A stretch of 64,000 bases of DNA, taken from the NCBI RefSeq assembly GCF_052118845.1, contig NZ_JBQKGJ010000003.1, positions 104,702-168,701 of the forward strand, given 5' to 3'. The notes beneath the pieces were generated by a model. It had not been told where the DNA came from. It saw only the letters and a program-made list of their open reading frames with translations, and searched no databases. This DNA is from Bilifractor sp002394235 (lineage in GTDB: Bacteria; Bacillota; Clostridia; Lachnospirales; Lachnospiraceae). Shown one piece after another: positions 25,463-33,913 of this stretch; the stretch's first letter is position 1, and every line of letters begins with the position of its first letter. Both the position numbers and the translations under genes were made by a program.

Positions 25463-25714
25463 TTAAATGTTAGAGTAAGCGGTTTTTACGCTGACGCCGT
25501 CAATGGTTCCGAGCTTTCCGGAAATTCCGCTGATAACTGGCTGCGGCGCATCCAGAACAATGCTGATGATGTTAATTTTTCTCGCACGGTAGGGAATTCC
25601 CATTCTCCCGATGATGAAACCGCTTCCCTCGTGAAGAATCCGGTTGACTTCGGGTACGACGTCCGGATTCTCAACAATAATTGAAATGACTGCTACCCGT
25701 GTTTCGCTATCCAT
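25463..25714 (-). CDS. TM1266-family iron-only hydrogenase system regulator
   Basis: 83 residues from the ATG at 25714 (AAGGA upstream; a start at 25750 lacks spacing for its GGAGG). The protein is a small ACT/ferredoxin-fold-like domain: VAVISIIVENPDVVPEVNRILHE, IIGRMGIPYRARKINIISIVLDAP, LGTIDGVSVK. This matches the TM1266 family, usually found beside [FeFe] hydrogenase maturases (NikR-like regulatory fold). Here it sits between hypE and the nitrogenase-like pair, which ties the whole train to iron-only hydrogenase biology. Confidence 0.85.
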   Translation of the reverse strand: MDSETRVAVISIIVENPDVVPEVNRILHEGSGFIIGRMGIPYRARKINIISIVLDAPQPVISGISGKLGTIDGVSVKTAYSNI

Positions 25715-25820
25715 TTGTCCTTCCATCCTCCGATTTGTATCAATGCGCATCCCCGTTACAGACGATCATAGAATGACGACCGGCGGCAGCTGTTATCCGG
25801 AAAACGCCCGTACGATAAAA

Positions 25821-25860
25821 TTGTGCCGCAAGCTGTATAAACTGCGGACTGCTGCCCCGT
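25821..25860 (+). repeat. R2 repeat, 5' fragment (copy D)
   Basis: GTGCCGCAAGCTGTATAA followed by CTGCGGACTGCT aligns with the first 40 bp of R2. It lies in the gap between hypE and the TM1266-type gene. Confidence 0.65.
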
Positions 25861-25875
25861 CTCATGTATATTGTG

Positions 25876-26880
25876 TCAGCAGATTCTTGGCAGCAGCTCG
25901 TTTCCGGGTTCCGGGAGATAGGTCTTTGCTCCGATTTCCGTCTCCATAATAACTCTTCCACTGTTCTCGGCGGTTACTGTACCGATGACAGCCGCTCCGG
26001 AAGTATATTTCTGCCCGCGCAGGATGTTCAAAGCCTTACCGGTCAGGTTTTCCGGCACAAAAAGTACCATGGTTCCCTCACAGGCAAGGTAAAGAGGTTC
26101 AAGGCCCAGCATTCCAGTGACGCCTTTTACTTCTTCTGCGACGGGAATTTTGTTTCTTTCGAGGGAGATACCGACACCTGCCTCCTTTGCAATCTCGTAG
26201 AGAACGGTGCCGACACCTCCTCTCGTAGCGTCACGGATCACGTGAACACCGGGAACCTCCTGAAGAAGCGCGTGAATCGGATGCCACAGCGGCGCACAGT
26301 CAGTCGTCACATCCGCATCAATTCCATAGTCGTCCCTGGCAAGGAGAATTGCCGTGCCGTGACGTCCGATATCTCCGGTTACGATCACAGAATCTCCGGG
26401 AGCCGCAAATTTTCCCGATGTCGATACACCGTCAATAATTTCACCGACTCCGGTCGTCGTGATAAAACATCCGTCTGCCTGCCCCTTTCCCGCGACCTTG
26501 GTATCCCCCGCGACCAGATTAACTCCCACCTCAGCCGCTGTCTTTTCCATCGAGGATACGATCTTCTCCAGATCGTTCATGGAAAATCCCTCTTCTATGA
26601 CAAAGGCACAGGTCATGTAAAGAGGTCTGGCGCCCATGCACGTCAGATCGTTGACCGTTCCGCAGATTGACAGCTTGCCGATATTTCCGCCAGGGAAAAA
26701 CGCCGGGGACACAATAAATCCGTCCGTCGTCATTGCCATCTTCCCGGAGGGCGCCGGGAGTACGGAGGCATCATCGGATGTGAAATACCGGTTTTGAAAA
26801 TGTTTTCTGAAAACGCGGTCGATCAGCTCGGCCGTCTGTTTACCGCCTGCGCCGTGCGCAAGTGTGACTGTATCGTTCAT
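25876..26880 (-). CDS. hypE: Hydrogenase maturation protein HypE
   Basis: 334 residues of the PurM/SelD-like ATPase fold: MNDTVTLAHGAGG at the N-terminus, TTDGFIVSP, GTVNDLTCMGARP, LVAGDTKV, TRGGVGTVLYE. The C-terminus ends in PRIC, the cysteine that receives the carbamoyl group from HypF and is dehydrated to thiocyanate, giving the CN ligand for iron. All functional signatures are intact. The gene follows hypD after 152 bp; its ribosome binding site (AAGGAAGGA) is about 14 nt upstream of the ATG. Confidence 0.95.
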   Translation of the reverse strand: MNDTVTLAHGAGGKQTAELIDRVFRKHFQNRYFTSDDASVLPAPSGKMAMTTDGFIVSPAFFPGGNIGKLSICGTVNDLTCMGARPLYMTCAFVIEEGFSMNDLEKIVSSMEKTAAEVGVNLVAGDTKVAGKGQADGCFITTTGVGEIIDGVSTSGKFAAPGDSVIVTGDIGRHGTAILLARDDYGIDADVTTDCAPLWHPIHALLQEVPGVHVIRDATRGGVGTVLYEIAKEAGVGISLERNKIPVAEEVKGVTGMLGLEPLYLACEGTMVLFVPENLTGKALNILRGQKYTSGAAVIGTVTAENSGRVIMETEIGAKTYLPEPGNELLPRIC

Positions 26881-27032
26881 AATTGTCAGCTTATCCTTCC
26901 TTCTGGGTAAATGTCTCCAAAATATGTCACGAACAGGGCTGCTGCTGTTTCATGCTCTGATCGGAGCGGTGATTTCATGTCCCCCTGCCGCCCGCAGAAC
27001 AGCTGCGGCAAAAGCGCAGATACTTCTCGCGA

Positions 27033-28091
27033 TCAGAGAAGCGTCTGATGGGATCCGTAAAGATAGTATGCGCTGCACGCTCCCTCGGAGGATACCATAC
27101 ATGCCCCGGCCGGATGCTCCGGCGTGCAGACTTTTCCGAACAGTGGACACTGCCCGGGCTCGATCCTGCCCTGGAGCACGGATCCGCATCTGCACCCGTT
27201 ATTTGTTCTGCCCTGCATGGGAGGAATCTGGTATCGGCTTCTGGCGTCATATTCCGCGTATTCCGGCCGCAGCCTCATTCCGGAGCCTTCAATCCGGCCA
27301 ATTCCCCGCCACAGATCATCACAGGGTTCCATCATGGAATCAACGAGCCGGATCGCCTCCGACTGTCCCTCTTCCCGGACGACTCTGGGATAACAGTTCA
27401 CGAAAAAATATCCGCCCTTTTCAAAGTTCGTCACGGCAACCGCAAGGGCGGTTACGAGTTCTCTGGCCGTAAAGCCGGCGCATACACCGGATACCTGATG
27501 GGTATCCGCGAGCATACGCGGTATGGAGAGCCCGGTTATCGCATGTACATGGCCTGGGTAGAGGAACAGATCGGTAGAATCCTTCATCGCCTCGTAGGCC
27601 ATGGGCATCGTTTTGTTGGCCGTGAGGAGACTGAAATTCCGGATTCTATCGCGAATCGCATTTTTTACCGCGATACAGGAACTGGGCGTGGTCGTCTCGA
27701 ATCCGACCGAGAGAAAAACGCATTCCTCCTCCGGGTGTGCGGCCGCGTATGCTTCACCGTCCTGTGGAGAATACACCGTGCGGATCTTTGCGCCCTTTGC
27801 GCGCGCCTTCTGCAGAGATTCCCTGGAGCCTGGAACACGGACCAGATCTCCGAAGGTGAGAATGGTGCATTCCTTTTCTTCCGCCAGCCACAGTGCCTCA
27901 TCGATATAGCCCGTCCCGGTCACGCAGACAGGACATCCGGGGCCGGAGATCATGTGAATCGCCGGAGAAAGAATGCCGCGTATGCCCTGACGGAAAATCT
28001 CGTGGGTATGGGTGCCGCACACTTCCATAATCCGCACCTCCGGTCCGTCATATCCACGGAGGATGCTTATTGCTCTGTCCATCTGATTCAT
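27033..28091 (-). CDS. hypD: Hydrogenase maturation protein HypD
   Basis: 352 residues. Cys25 in MEVCGTHTHEI, Cys53 and Cys56 in GPGCPVCVT, SVGFETTTPS, and a C-terminal [4Fe-4S] site spread over CRCGSVL, GQCPLFGKVCTP and AGACMVSSEGAC. HypD with HypC carries the Fe(CN)2CO unit. It overlaps the 3' end of hypC by 4 bp (ATGA), so HypC and HypD are translationally coupled. Confidence 0.96.
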   Translation of the reverse strand: MNQMDRAISILRGYDGPEVRIMEVCGTHTHEIFRQGIRGILSPAIHMISGPGCPVCVTGTGYIDEALWLAEEKECTILTFGDLVRVPGSRESLQKARAKGAKIRTVYSPQDGEAYAAAHPEEECVFLSVGFETTTPSSCIAVKNAIRDRIRNFSLLTANKTMPMAYEAMKDSTDLFLYPGHVHAITGLSIPRMLADTHQVSGVCAGFTARELVTALAVAVTNFEKGGYFFVNCYPRVVREEGQSEAIRLVDSMMEPCDDLWRGIGRIEGSGMRLRPEYAEYDARSRYQIPPMQGRTNNGCRCGSVLQGRIEPGQCPLFGKVCTPEHPAGACMVSSEGACSAYYLYGSHQTLL

Positions 28092-28297
28092 CTGAGATCC
28101 TCCAGCAGAGAATCCGTCTCCTCCTCATCGTCATCGGTGATCTTCGCGATCGCCGATCCCGCGTGCACCATCACATAATCTCCGGGATTCAGGTCGGTAA
28201 GAAGCTCGGAGGAAACGGTCTTCTTTGCGCCGCCGGCATCTACAATCGCGACGCCGCCCTTGATACTGACCACTTTAGCGGATATTCCAACACACAT
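28088..28297 (-). CDS. hypC: Hydrogenase maturation chaperone HypC
   Basis: 69 residues beginning MCVGISAKVVSIKGG; Cys2 is the essential iron-binding cysteine after removal of Met1. The small OB-like barrel (VAIVDAGGAKKTV, LNPGDYVMVHAGSAIAKI) is complete and followed by an acidic tail (DDDEEETDSLLEDL). AAGGAAG lies about 9 nt upstream. The gap of 147 bp to the fused nitrogenase-like gene is AT-rich and holds no gene. Confidence 0.94.
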   Translation of the reverse strand: MCVGISAKVVSIKGGVAIVDAGGAKKTVSSELLTDLNPGDYVMVHAGSAIAKITDDDEEETDSLLEDLR

Positions 28298-28444
28298 GTC
28301 TGTTTACTTCCTTTCTGATGCATTTGTTGCAAATTTCTTCAAGGCTCTCCTAAAAAGCCTTCTAAAAATCATGATAAAAAATTTTTTCAAAGCTCTGCAC
28401 AAATATGATAAAACACGGTTTCTGTTCTTGTGGCTGATGCCCTC

Positions 28445-31045
28445 TCAGGTAAGAATTCTTTTCCCCGATATGGCAAAGCTCGGGAATGAAATCAGGGATG
28501 CCCCTCCCGCCGGAATTTTCGCAATGGCGGGATCGGCAAAGATATAATCGTAGGTCTTCTCGCGCAGCAGTGACAGAAGGTCGTTTTCCTCCCGAAGGGA
28601 CACATCCGGCTTCACCGGCACACCGCTGACGGTATATGAATCCTGTTCACAGGCTTTTCCCGCAAAAAAGGATGCGCAGTCTATTCTGATCTTCTCTCCG
28701 GAAAATTTCTCCAGAAGAGCAGCCTTCAGCGAAGCCGCTGCCACAGGGTCGTGCAGAATCAGGATTCTTGCGGTACCTGCGCGGCAGGTGTCTTCAAAAC
28801 CGGACGGCAGGTTCCTGAGATACCAGGCGATGCCCGGATATCCGACTTCAAAAGGAGTGCCGAAGGTTTCCCGCAGATATTCGGCGGATCGGATTCCTGC
28901 TCCCGACAGGACAAAATTCCTGACGTTCTCCCCGGCGTTTTCATAATCCTGCCGGTCTGCATCAGAGCCGTAGAAAACAACTCTTCCGTATCCTCTACTC
29001 TTCAAAAGATCCCGGATTCTTTTCTGGTCCGCGATGTCCACGAATTCCAGCGGAGTGCACCCGATCACGCCGGCAGTTCCGGACGCCTCTGCCGGGTGAC
29101 CAGACAAAGCCGTTCCGCTATGCGAATAGCCAGGCAGATTGCCATCTGAAGAGGAAGCTTTCCCTTTCCCGGAAAAAGAACGGAATAAGGTCAGATATGT
29201 CTGCTCCAATCCGGATTCGCAGGTTTTCATTCCGCAGGTTGGTATGCTGATGACTGGGCAGCCGCATTTTTTCTCCAGCATCCTCTCAAGCGCCCGATAA
29301 TCCGTTCCGATAATGGAAGGCACCGGAGTTCCGACCAGGGCGATGAACGAGCATTCCGTTCCGGAAAATGCAGAGATAGCCTTCTGAACAAGCTCCCGGT
29401 CTCTTCCCATGATGGCATCCATGTCGCGGAGTCCCGCGGAGAAGACAGCTGCCTTGTGGTGCTGCCATCTGGGCTCATCGAATCCGAGAATGTTGCCGGT
29501 GCATCCTCCCGCGTCCAGAATGACGATCATTCCATCGAGTGAATAGAGCGCAGAGACAGCGCCGGACTGATCCGGGGCAAAGGGAGTCAGGTACATATCG
29601 AGTCCCTTTACCGGTCCGGCAAGTGCCCTCTCAGGTGCCATCGGGACTGCCGCCTCCTCTTGCGCGGATAATTTTTGCGGAGGAGTTGAGCCCTCCCGTG
29701 CAGGTGATACCTTCTCCCGGACGAGTTCTCCAAGCCTCTCCCAGAGATACCAGGCAGCTTCATAGCCGAAGGGCTGGGAGTCCTCATTGAAATTCAGATG
29801 GAGGGCGTCCGGATGATAGTATGCGGCATCCTTTCCGATGGTGATATGCGTGCCGCTGGTTCCTTCCGCACTGCGGATTTCATAGCCGAGCATCGACGGA
29901 TCTGTGTTGGAATACACCCGGATGTCGGGACACAGGGCGGCGATGCGGTCGATGTAGGGATAGCAGTCAGCAGCAGGGTTTGCAAAAATTTCGGTTACCC
30001 TCCAGCCCATCCGCAGAAGAGCGAGCGCCAGCTCAAAAGGATTGGCGTTTACAACCTCTCCTATGCTGAATGAGAGATCCGGGTATTCTGCCCGGAGCGC
30101 CTCCCCCGCACTGTCCGCCCTCTCCTTTGTCATCGCATTCACGTTCTCCGGAACAGTCATGCCCAGTGCCGCAAAGAATGCCTGATATTGATGCCCGGTC
30201 AGATCCGTCTCGTAGAAACGGGTGAGCTCGATGCTGGGAATGCCCAGCCGGTTTGTGAGCGCTTCAGCTGCTCCCCTTGCTTCGGGATTCAGCACGAGAT
30301 TGAAGTTTGCTTCTCCCATTCTGTAAAAATCATTCACATCCTTACAGGCTGAAATCTGACGGATTTTCCGGATTCCCGCAGATTTTAAGAGAGAGAAGAG
30401 CTCGCTCTCGGGATGAAGCGGCGCAAAATATCCAAGAAGATTCACACTGGTGCTTCTCTTCTTCTGACGGGGAAGCATGGAGTACAGCGATTCCCGCACA
30501 TATACCATCGGCGGCTTTCTGCCCTCTCTCGTCAGCGCATACATGTAGCACGGGCGGACGGGAAGGTTCACTTCCTTTTCTGCTCTGCGGCATACCCGTT
30601 CCAGATCCGTGCCGAGGAGAGCATCCGCACAGGTGATGCAGATCATGATCACGGACGGCTTCACCGGAAGAGATCCGGCGATCCGGCGGACCGCAGCCGG
30701 TATCTTTTTCAGATGCCGCCCTGTAACAAGATCCGTCTCATCCATCTGAAGATAGAAAAAACGATCTTCATAGCCGCGGATTCTCGTGATTTCAGCGGTG
30801 TTTCTGCCGCAGCACCCCGGCGATACGATCAGCATGACCGATCCGGGAACGGACAGCCCGGCCCGCTTAACGCCGAAGCCCTCGGCCCCCGGTGAATTGT
30901 AAGCCAGTGTGGCCGGAGAAGAATAGATCAGGTGACGTCCCGTCTGATAGAGATCGGGAATATGATCTTTTCCCGCCCTGGAAAGCTCGGCGGCAGTGTA
31001 GTAATTCGGTTCGATTTTAAAGTTCTTCTCAGATTTATTTTTCAA
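28445..31045 (-). CDS. Fused double nitrogenase component 1-like protein (DK- or EN-type fusion)
   Basis: 866 residues with TTG start (AGAGG 6 nt upstream). Two component 1-like modules are joined by a Pro/Ser/Glu-rich linker (about 440-475). Module 1: SPGCCGRNTAEI and ICITCADALLGTDLE occupy the two N-terminal cluster-ligand positions of NifD/NifE. Module 2: AGGCTGNILGFDEPRW and VGTPVPSIIGTDYRALE occupy the NifK/NifN positions, the second without cysteine. There is no evident FeMo-co ligand pair. It directly follows the NifH-like gene and precedes hypC, so it is the probable partner of that reductase. A fused D-K arrangement is unusual. Function unknown. Confidence 0.8.
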   Translation of the reverse strand: MKNKSEKNFKIEPNYYTAAELSRAGKDHIPDLYQTGRHLIYSSPATLAYNSPGAEGFGVKRAGLSVPGSVMLIVSPGCCGRNTAEITRIRGYEDRFFYLQMDETDLVTGRHLKKIPAAVRRIAGSLPVKPSVIMICITCADALLGTDLERVCRRAEKEVNLPVRPCYMYALTREGRKPPMVYVRESLYSMLPRQKKRSTSVNLLGYFAPLHPESELFSLLKSAGIRKIRQISACKDVNDFYRMGEANFNLVLNPEARGAAEALTNRLGIPSIELTRFYETDLTGHQYQAFFAALGMTVPENVNAMTKERADSAGEALRAEYPDLSFSIGEVVNANPFELALALLRMGWRVTEIFANPAADCYPYIDRIAALCPDIRVYSNTDPSMLGYEIRSAEGTSGTHITIGKDAAYYHPDALHLNFNEDSQPFGYEAAWYLWERLGELVREKVSPAREGSTPPQKLSAQEEAAVPMAPERALAGPVKGLDMYLTPFAPDQSGAVSALYSLDGMIVILDAGGCTGNILGFDEPRWQHHKAAVFSAGLRDMDAIMGRDRELVQKAISAFSGTECSFIALVGTPVPSIIGTDYRALERMLEKKCGCPVISIPTCGMKTCESGLEQTYLTLFRSFSGKGKASSSDGNLPGYSHSGTALSGHPAEASGTAGVIGCTPLEFVDIADQKRIRDLLKSRGYGRVVFYGSDADRQDYENAGENVRNFVLSGAGIRSAEYLRETFGTPFEVGYPGIAWYLRNLPSGFEDTCRAGTARILILHDPVAAASLKAALLEKFSGEKIRIDCASFFAGKACEQDSYTVSGVPVKPDVSLREENDLLSLLREKTYDYIFADPAIAKIPAGGASLISFPSFAISGKRILT

Positions 31046-31247
31046 AGCAATCCTCTGTCAGCTTAATCTTCCGGAAGAGTCTGTGACGGCCTGGCTTCCA
31101 GACAATGCTGTGTCAGCTTGTTTTTACAGGCAATCCTCTGCCGGCAGGCAGAATCCCATGACTGTATACCGGTTGCAGCCGCTCCGTTTGCGGGACAAGG
31201 GATGATCAGGTCCCCCGGTCAGGATCTTCTGACTTCCCGGGAATCGG

Positions 31248-32075
31248 TCAGCAGTTACAGTCATATAGTCTGGAAAAATGAAAACGTTCAGCCTGCCCGG
31301 CTTCTTGCGAGTCCACATCCGGAGCTGCCCCGGAGAGAAGGTTTCTGGCGAGATCCATAAATTTTCCGGCGATTTCCGAATCCGGAAACTTCTCAATCAC
31401 GGTCTTGCCGAGATCCTCCGCCTGATTGATCAGGTTGGACCTGGGGATATCCGCGATGACATCGATGCCCTTCTTTGCGGCAAAGGAACGGACCCGCTCC
31501 TCCTCCTCCGGAACATTCCGCCGGTTCAGGATGATTCCCCCGACCGAAGCATATCCTCTGTCCTCAAAATTTTTCACGGCAGTGGAAATGTTGTCAGCTG
31601 CATAGAGAGCCATCTTCTCTCCGGATGTCACAATAAGAACCGTATCCGCATATCCCTCCCGAATAGGAGCCGCAAAACCCCCGCACACGACGTCACCGAG
31701 GACATCAAAGAGGACCACATCCGGCTTCTCCGTTTCCAGGAGCTCCAGCTCATCCAGAAGGTTGAAGGTCGCAATGATTCCTCTTCCGGCACAGCCGAGT
31801 CCGGGGGTCGGACCCCCTGTCTCGATACAAAGAACATTGCCGAATCCCCTTCGGGAAATCTCTGAAAGACTTGAGGGATCCTCCTCATGCTCCCGCAGAT
31901 AATTCATAACGGGAATCAGCGGCTCTCCCGACAGGAGATTCGAGGTGGAATCCGCCTTCGGGTCACATCCGATCTGGATCACCTTCCTGCCAAGAACAGC
32001 AAACGCTGCCGCCAGATTAGAGGTCATCGTGGATTTCCCGATGCCTCCCTTGCCGTAAACTGCGATTTTTAACAT
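31248..32075 (-). CDS. NifH-like ATP-dependent reductase (nitrogenase iron protein homologue)
   Basis: 275 residues. Walker A GKGGIGKST (8-16), Asp in GCDPKADST, and both cluster cysteines conserved: Cys95 in PGLGCAGRGI and Cys131 in GDVVCGGFA, equal to Cys97 and Cys132 of NifH. A homodimer bridged by one [4Fe-4S] cluster that delivers low-potential electrons with ATP hydrolysis is therefore expected. The C-terminus is extended with a Cys at the last residue. GGAGG lies 7 nt upstream. First gene of the 15-kb train; upstream lies R1 copy e. No nifD/K of a true nitrogenase, nifB or nifV is present, so nitrogen fixation is not supported. Confidence 0.9.
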   Translation of the reverse strand: MLKIAVYGKGGIGKSTMTSNLAAAFAVLGRKVIQIGCDPKADSTSNLLSGEPLIPVMNYLREHEEDPSSLSEISRRGFGNVLCIETGGPTPGLGCAGRGIIATFNLLDELELLETEKPDVVLFDVLGDVVCGGFAAPIREGYADTVLIVTSGEKMALYAADNISTAVKNFEDRGYASVGGIILNRRNVPEEEERVRSFAAKKGIDVIADIPRSNLINQAEDLGKTVIEKFPDSEIAGKFMDLARNLLSGAAPDVDSQEAGQAERFHFSRLYDCNC

Positions 32076-32182
32076 ATAAAACCTCCGGAAACTTTATCAC
32101 CGATTCCCCGGATACCGGCCGGTGGTGTAACGGCATGTGCAGGATGTGAAATTCCTGCTTTTTCCGCCGGGCATGAGTGACA
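32076..32182 (-). other. Upstream region of the NifH-like operon
   Basis: No clear sigma-A promoter was found between the R1 copy and the NifH-like start. TTGTCA near the R1 edge lacks a matching -10 box. The promoter may be non-canonical or lie inside the repeat. Confidence 0.35.
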
Positions 32183-32278
32183 ACGAGATAAAACACGCTG
32201 TGCGAGTTTTATCTCGCTATCGCGACGCTCGCCGCACACGAATACTTCGCATTCGGCTGCGGCTCACTGTTCGCGTAA
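32183..32278 (+). repeat. R1 repeat, copy e
   Basis: Full-length copy directly behind the T-tract of the MATE-operon terminator and immediately upstream of the NifH-like operon. Terminal hairpin CGAGATAAAAC/GTTTTATCTCG intact. Confidence 0.92.
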
Positions 32279-32284
32279 ATAAAA

Positions 32285-32305
32285 AAGGCCCGCAAAAGGG
32301 GCCTT
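32285..32305 (-). terminator. Terminator of the MarR-MATE operon
   Basis: AAGGCCC/GGGCCTT stem with a 7-nt loop followed on the minus strand by TTTTTTAT. The 234-bp stretch between the MATE stop and this terminator has no convincing gene. Confidence 0.75.
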
Positions 32306-32539
32306 GAAAAGATCAGATCATAGTCCGGCTGTTCTGCTTCTCAGGGAGCAGAAGTCTTTGGCCGGTTTTCTTCTTCACGGACCCTTTCCCACTCAGAAAA
32401 AGCCGGTTCCCCGTGCCGACTGTGCGGACAATTCCGGAAAACGGTACATTAACTTTGCAGTCAAGTCTGATATAAATCAGTATACTCTGTTTCACCTTTC
32501 AGCGAAAGGGATGCACGCCAAAAAATACACATACATCTG

Positions 32540-33880
32540 TCAGAAGTAGTGGTACGTCTCCCGCTTTCTGATCAGAAACAGCACAGATATGATAAACGCA
32601 AATACATTGGACGCCGTGACCGCCCACCAGATACCGTCCGCGCCGAGCAATCCCGGAAGCAGAAGGACACAGGCACCCTGAAAAACCAGTGTCCGCAGAA
32701 AAGAAATCGCGGCTGAGATCTTTCCATTGTTCAGCGCGGTGAAGAAGGAAGATGCATAAATGTCAAATCCGGACAGCAGGAAACCAAGACAGAAAATCCG
32801 GAACGCGTGTACTGTCAGCGCATACAGTCCCGCATCATATCCGACAAAAATCCTGGAAACAGGATCTGCCAGAAGGAAGGCAGCAACGGTCATCAGGACA
32901 CCCGTGACCCCCATGATTACTGAGCTCTTTCGCAGCATGTTTTTCAGCTCGTCTGTATTGCCGGCGCCATAATGATAGCCGACAATCGGAGCAGAGCCGA
33001 CCGAATATCCGATGTCAATGGCGACAAAGATAAAGCTGACGTACATCAGCACTCCGTATGCGGATACCCCGTCCTCGCCGAGCATCCTGATCAGCTGAAA
33101 ATTATACAGCATGCTGACAATAGATGAGGAAATGTTGCTCATTAGCTCGGAAGATCCGTTGCCGCAGGCCTTGAGAATCGGAGAGAGCTCAAGTTTCGAC
33201 GGTTCGAGGCGGAGCCGGCTTGAATTCGTTCGGGCAAAATAAAACAGAGGCAGTACCCCTCCGACAACCTGACTGAACCCGGTTGCCCACGCGGCGCCCG
33301 CAACACCCATGCGGAACACGCCGACGAGCAGCGCGTCGAGGATCATGTTGGTGAGGCCGGCGGCTATCGTAACATAGAGGCCGAGCCTTGGCTTCTCTGC
33401 GGTTACAAAAAAGCTCTGAAACAGGTTCTGAAGCATGAATGCCAGATTGAAGCCGTTCACGATCCATCCGTAGACCAGACAGTCATGCATCATCTCCTCG
33501 GTCGCGCCAAGGAACAGGGCCATCTTTTCCATGGCGAGGTTGCCCAGTATGGAGGTGAGCGCGCCGGTTATGACCGTAAACAGGATCATCATGGAAAACA
33601 GCTGATTTGCCCTCTGCTTCCTGCCCTGTCCCATTGTCATGGAAACAAGAGCGGAACCACCTGTTCCGATCATAAAGCCTAATGAACCCATCACCATCAG
33701 ATACGGCATGATCAGATTTATAGCAGCAAACGCGGTTTTCCCGGCGTAGTTTGAGACAAATAATCCATCGACCACGCCGTAGATGGAGGTAAAGACCATC
33801 ATGATCACTGGTGGAAGCGTAAAATGGAACAGTCTGCGGTAGGTAAAATGATCCGAAAGACGGATCGCGTTGGTTTTCAT
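32540..33880 (-). CDS. MATE family efflux transporter
   Basis: 446 residues with about twelve hydrophobic segments in two repeated halves, the MATE layout. Recognisable pieces include PVIMMVFTSIYGVVDGLFVSNYAG at the N-terminus, GSLGFMIGTGGSALVSMTMGQG and the mirror segment SVGSAPIVGYHYGAGN in the second half. It belongs to the NorM/DinF-like multidrug or organic cation exporters driven by Na+ or H+. It is 33 bp downstream of a MarR regulator gene in one operon, suggesting induction by a toxic small molecule. Confidence 0.9.
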   Translation of the reverse strand: MKTNAIRLSDHFTYRRLFHFTLPPVIMMVFTSIYGVVDGLFVSNYAGKTAFAAINLIMPYLMVMGSLGFMIGTGGSALVSMTMGQGRKQRANQLFSMMILFTVITGALTSILGNLAMEKMALFLGATEEMMHDCLVYGWIVNGFNLAFMLQNLFQSFFVTAEKPRLGLYVTIAAGLTNMILDALLVGVFRMGVAGAAWATGFSQVVGGVLPLFYFARTNSSRLRLEPSKLELSPILKACGNGSSELMSNISSSIVSMLYNFQLIRMLGEDGVSAYGVLMYVSFIFVAIDIGYSVGSAPIVGYHYGAGNTDELKNMLRKSSVIMGVTGVLMTVAAFLLADPVSRIFVGYDAGLYALTVHAFRIFCLGFLLSGFDIYASSFFTALNNGKISAAISFLRTLVFQGACVLLLPGLLGADGIWWAVTASNVFAFIISVLFLIRKRETYHYF

Positions 33881-33913
33881 CGGAACCTCCTTGAGAATCG
33901 TGTTATCTTTCTG

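Noticed and set aside
17192..28297. Ordinary [NiFe] hydrogenase maturation locus
   Set aside because: HypA, HypB, the maturation protease and structural subunits are missing, while HydE, HydF and a TM1266-type regulator are present.
22575..32075. Nitrogen fixation (true nitrogenase) operon
   Set aside because: The component 1-like proteins lack the FeMo-cofactor ligand context, two modules are fused, and nifB, nifV and other nif genes are not present. NifH similarity alone does not show N2 reduction.
32313..32495. 60-codon minus-strand frame between the MATE gene and its terminator
   Set aside because: It begins with a GTG that has no spaced ribosome binding site, the composition is Lys/Arg/Gln-rich without any recognisable pattern, and it is more simply explained as MATE 3'-UTR. 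Not excluded completely.
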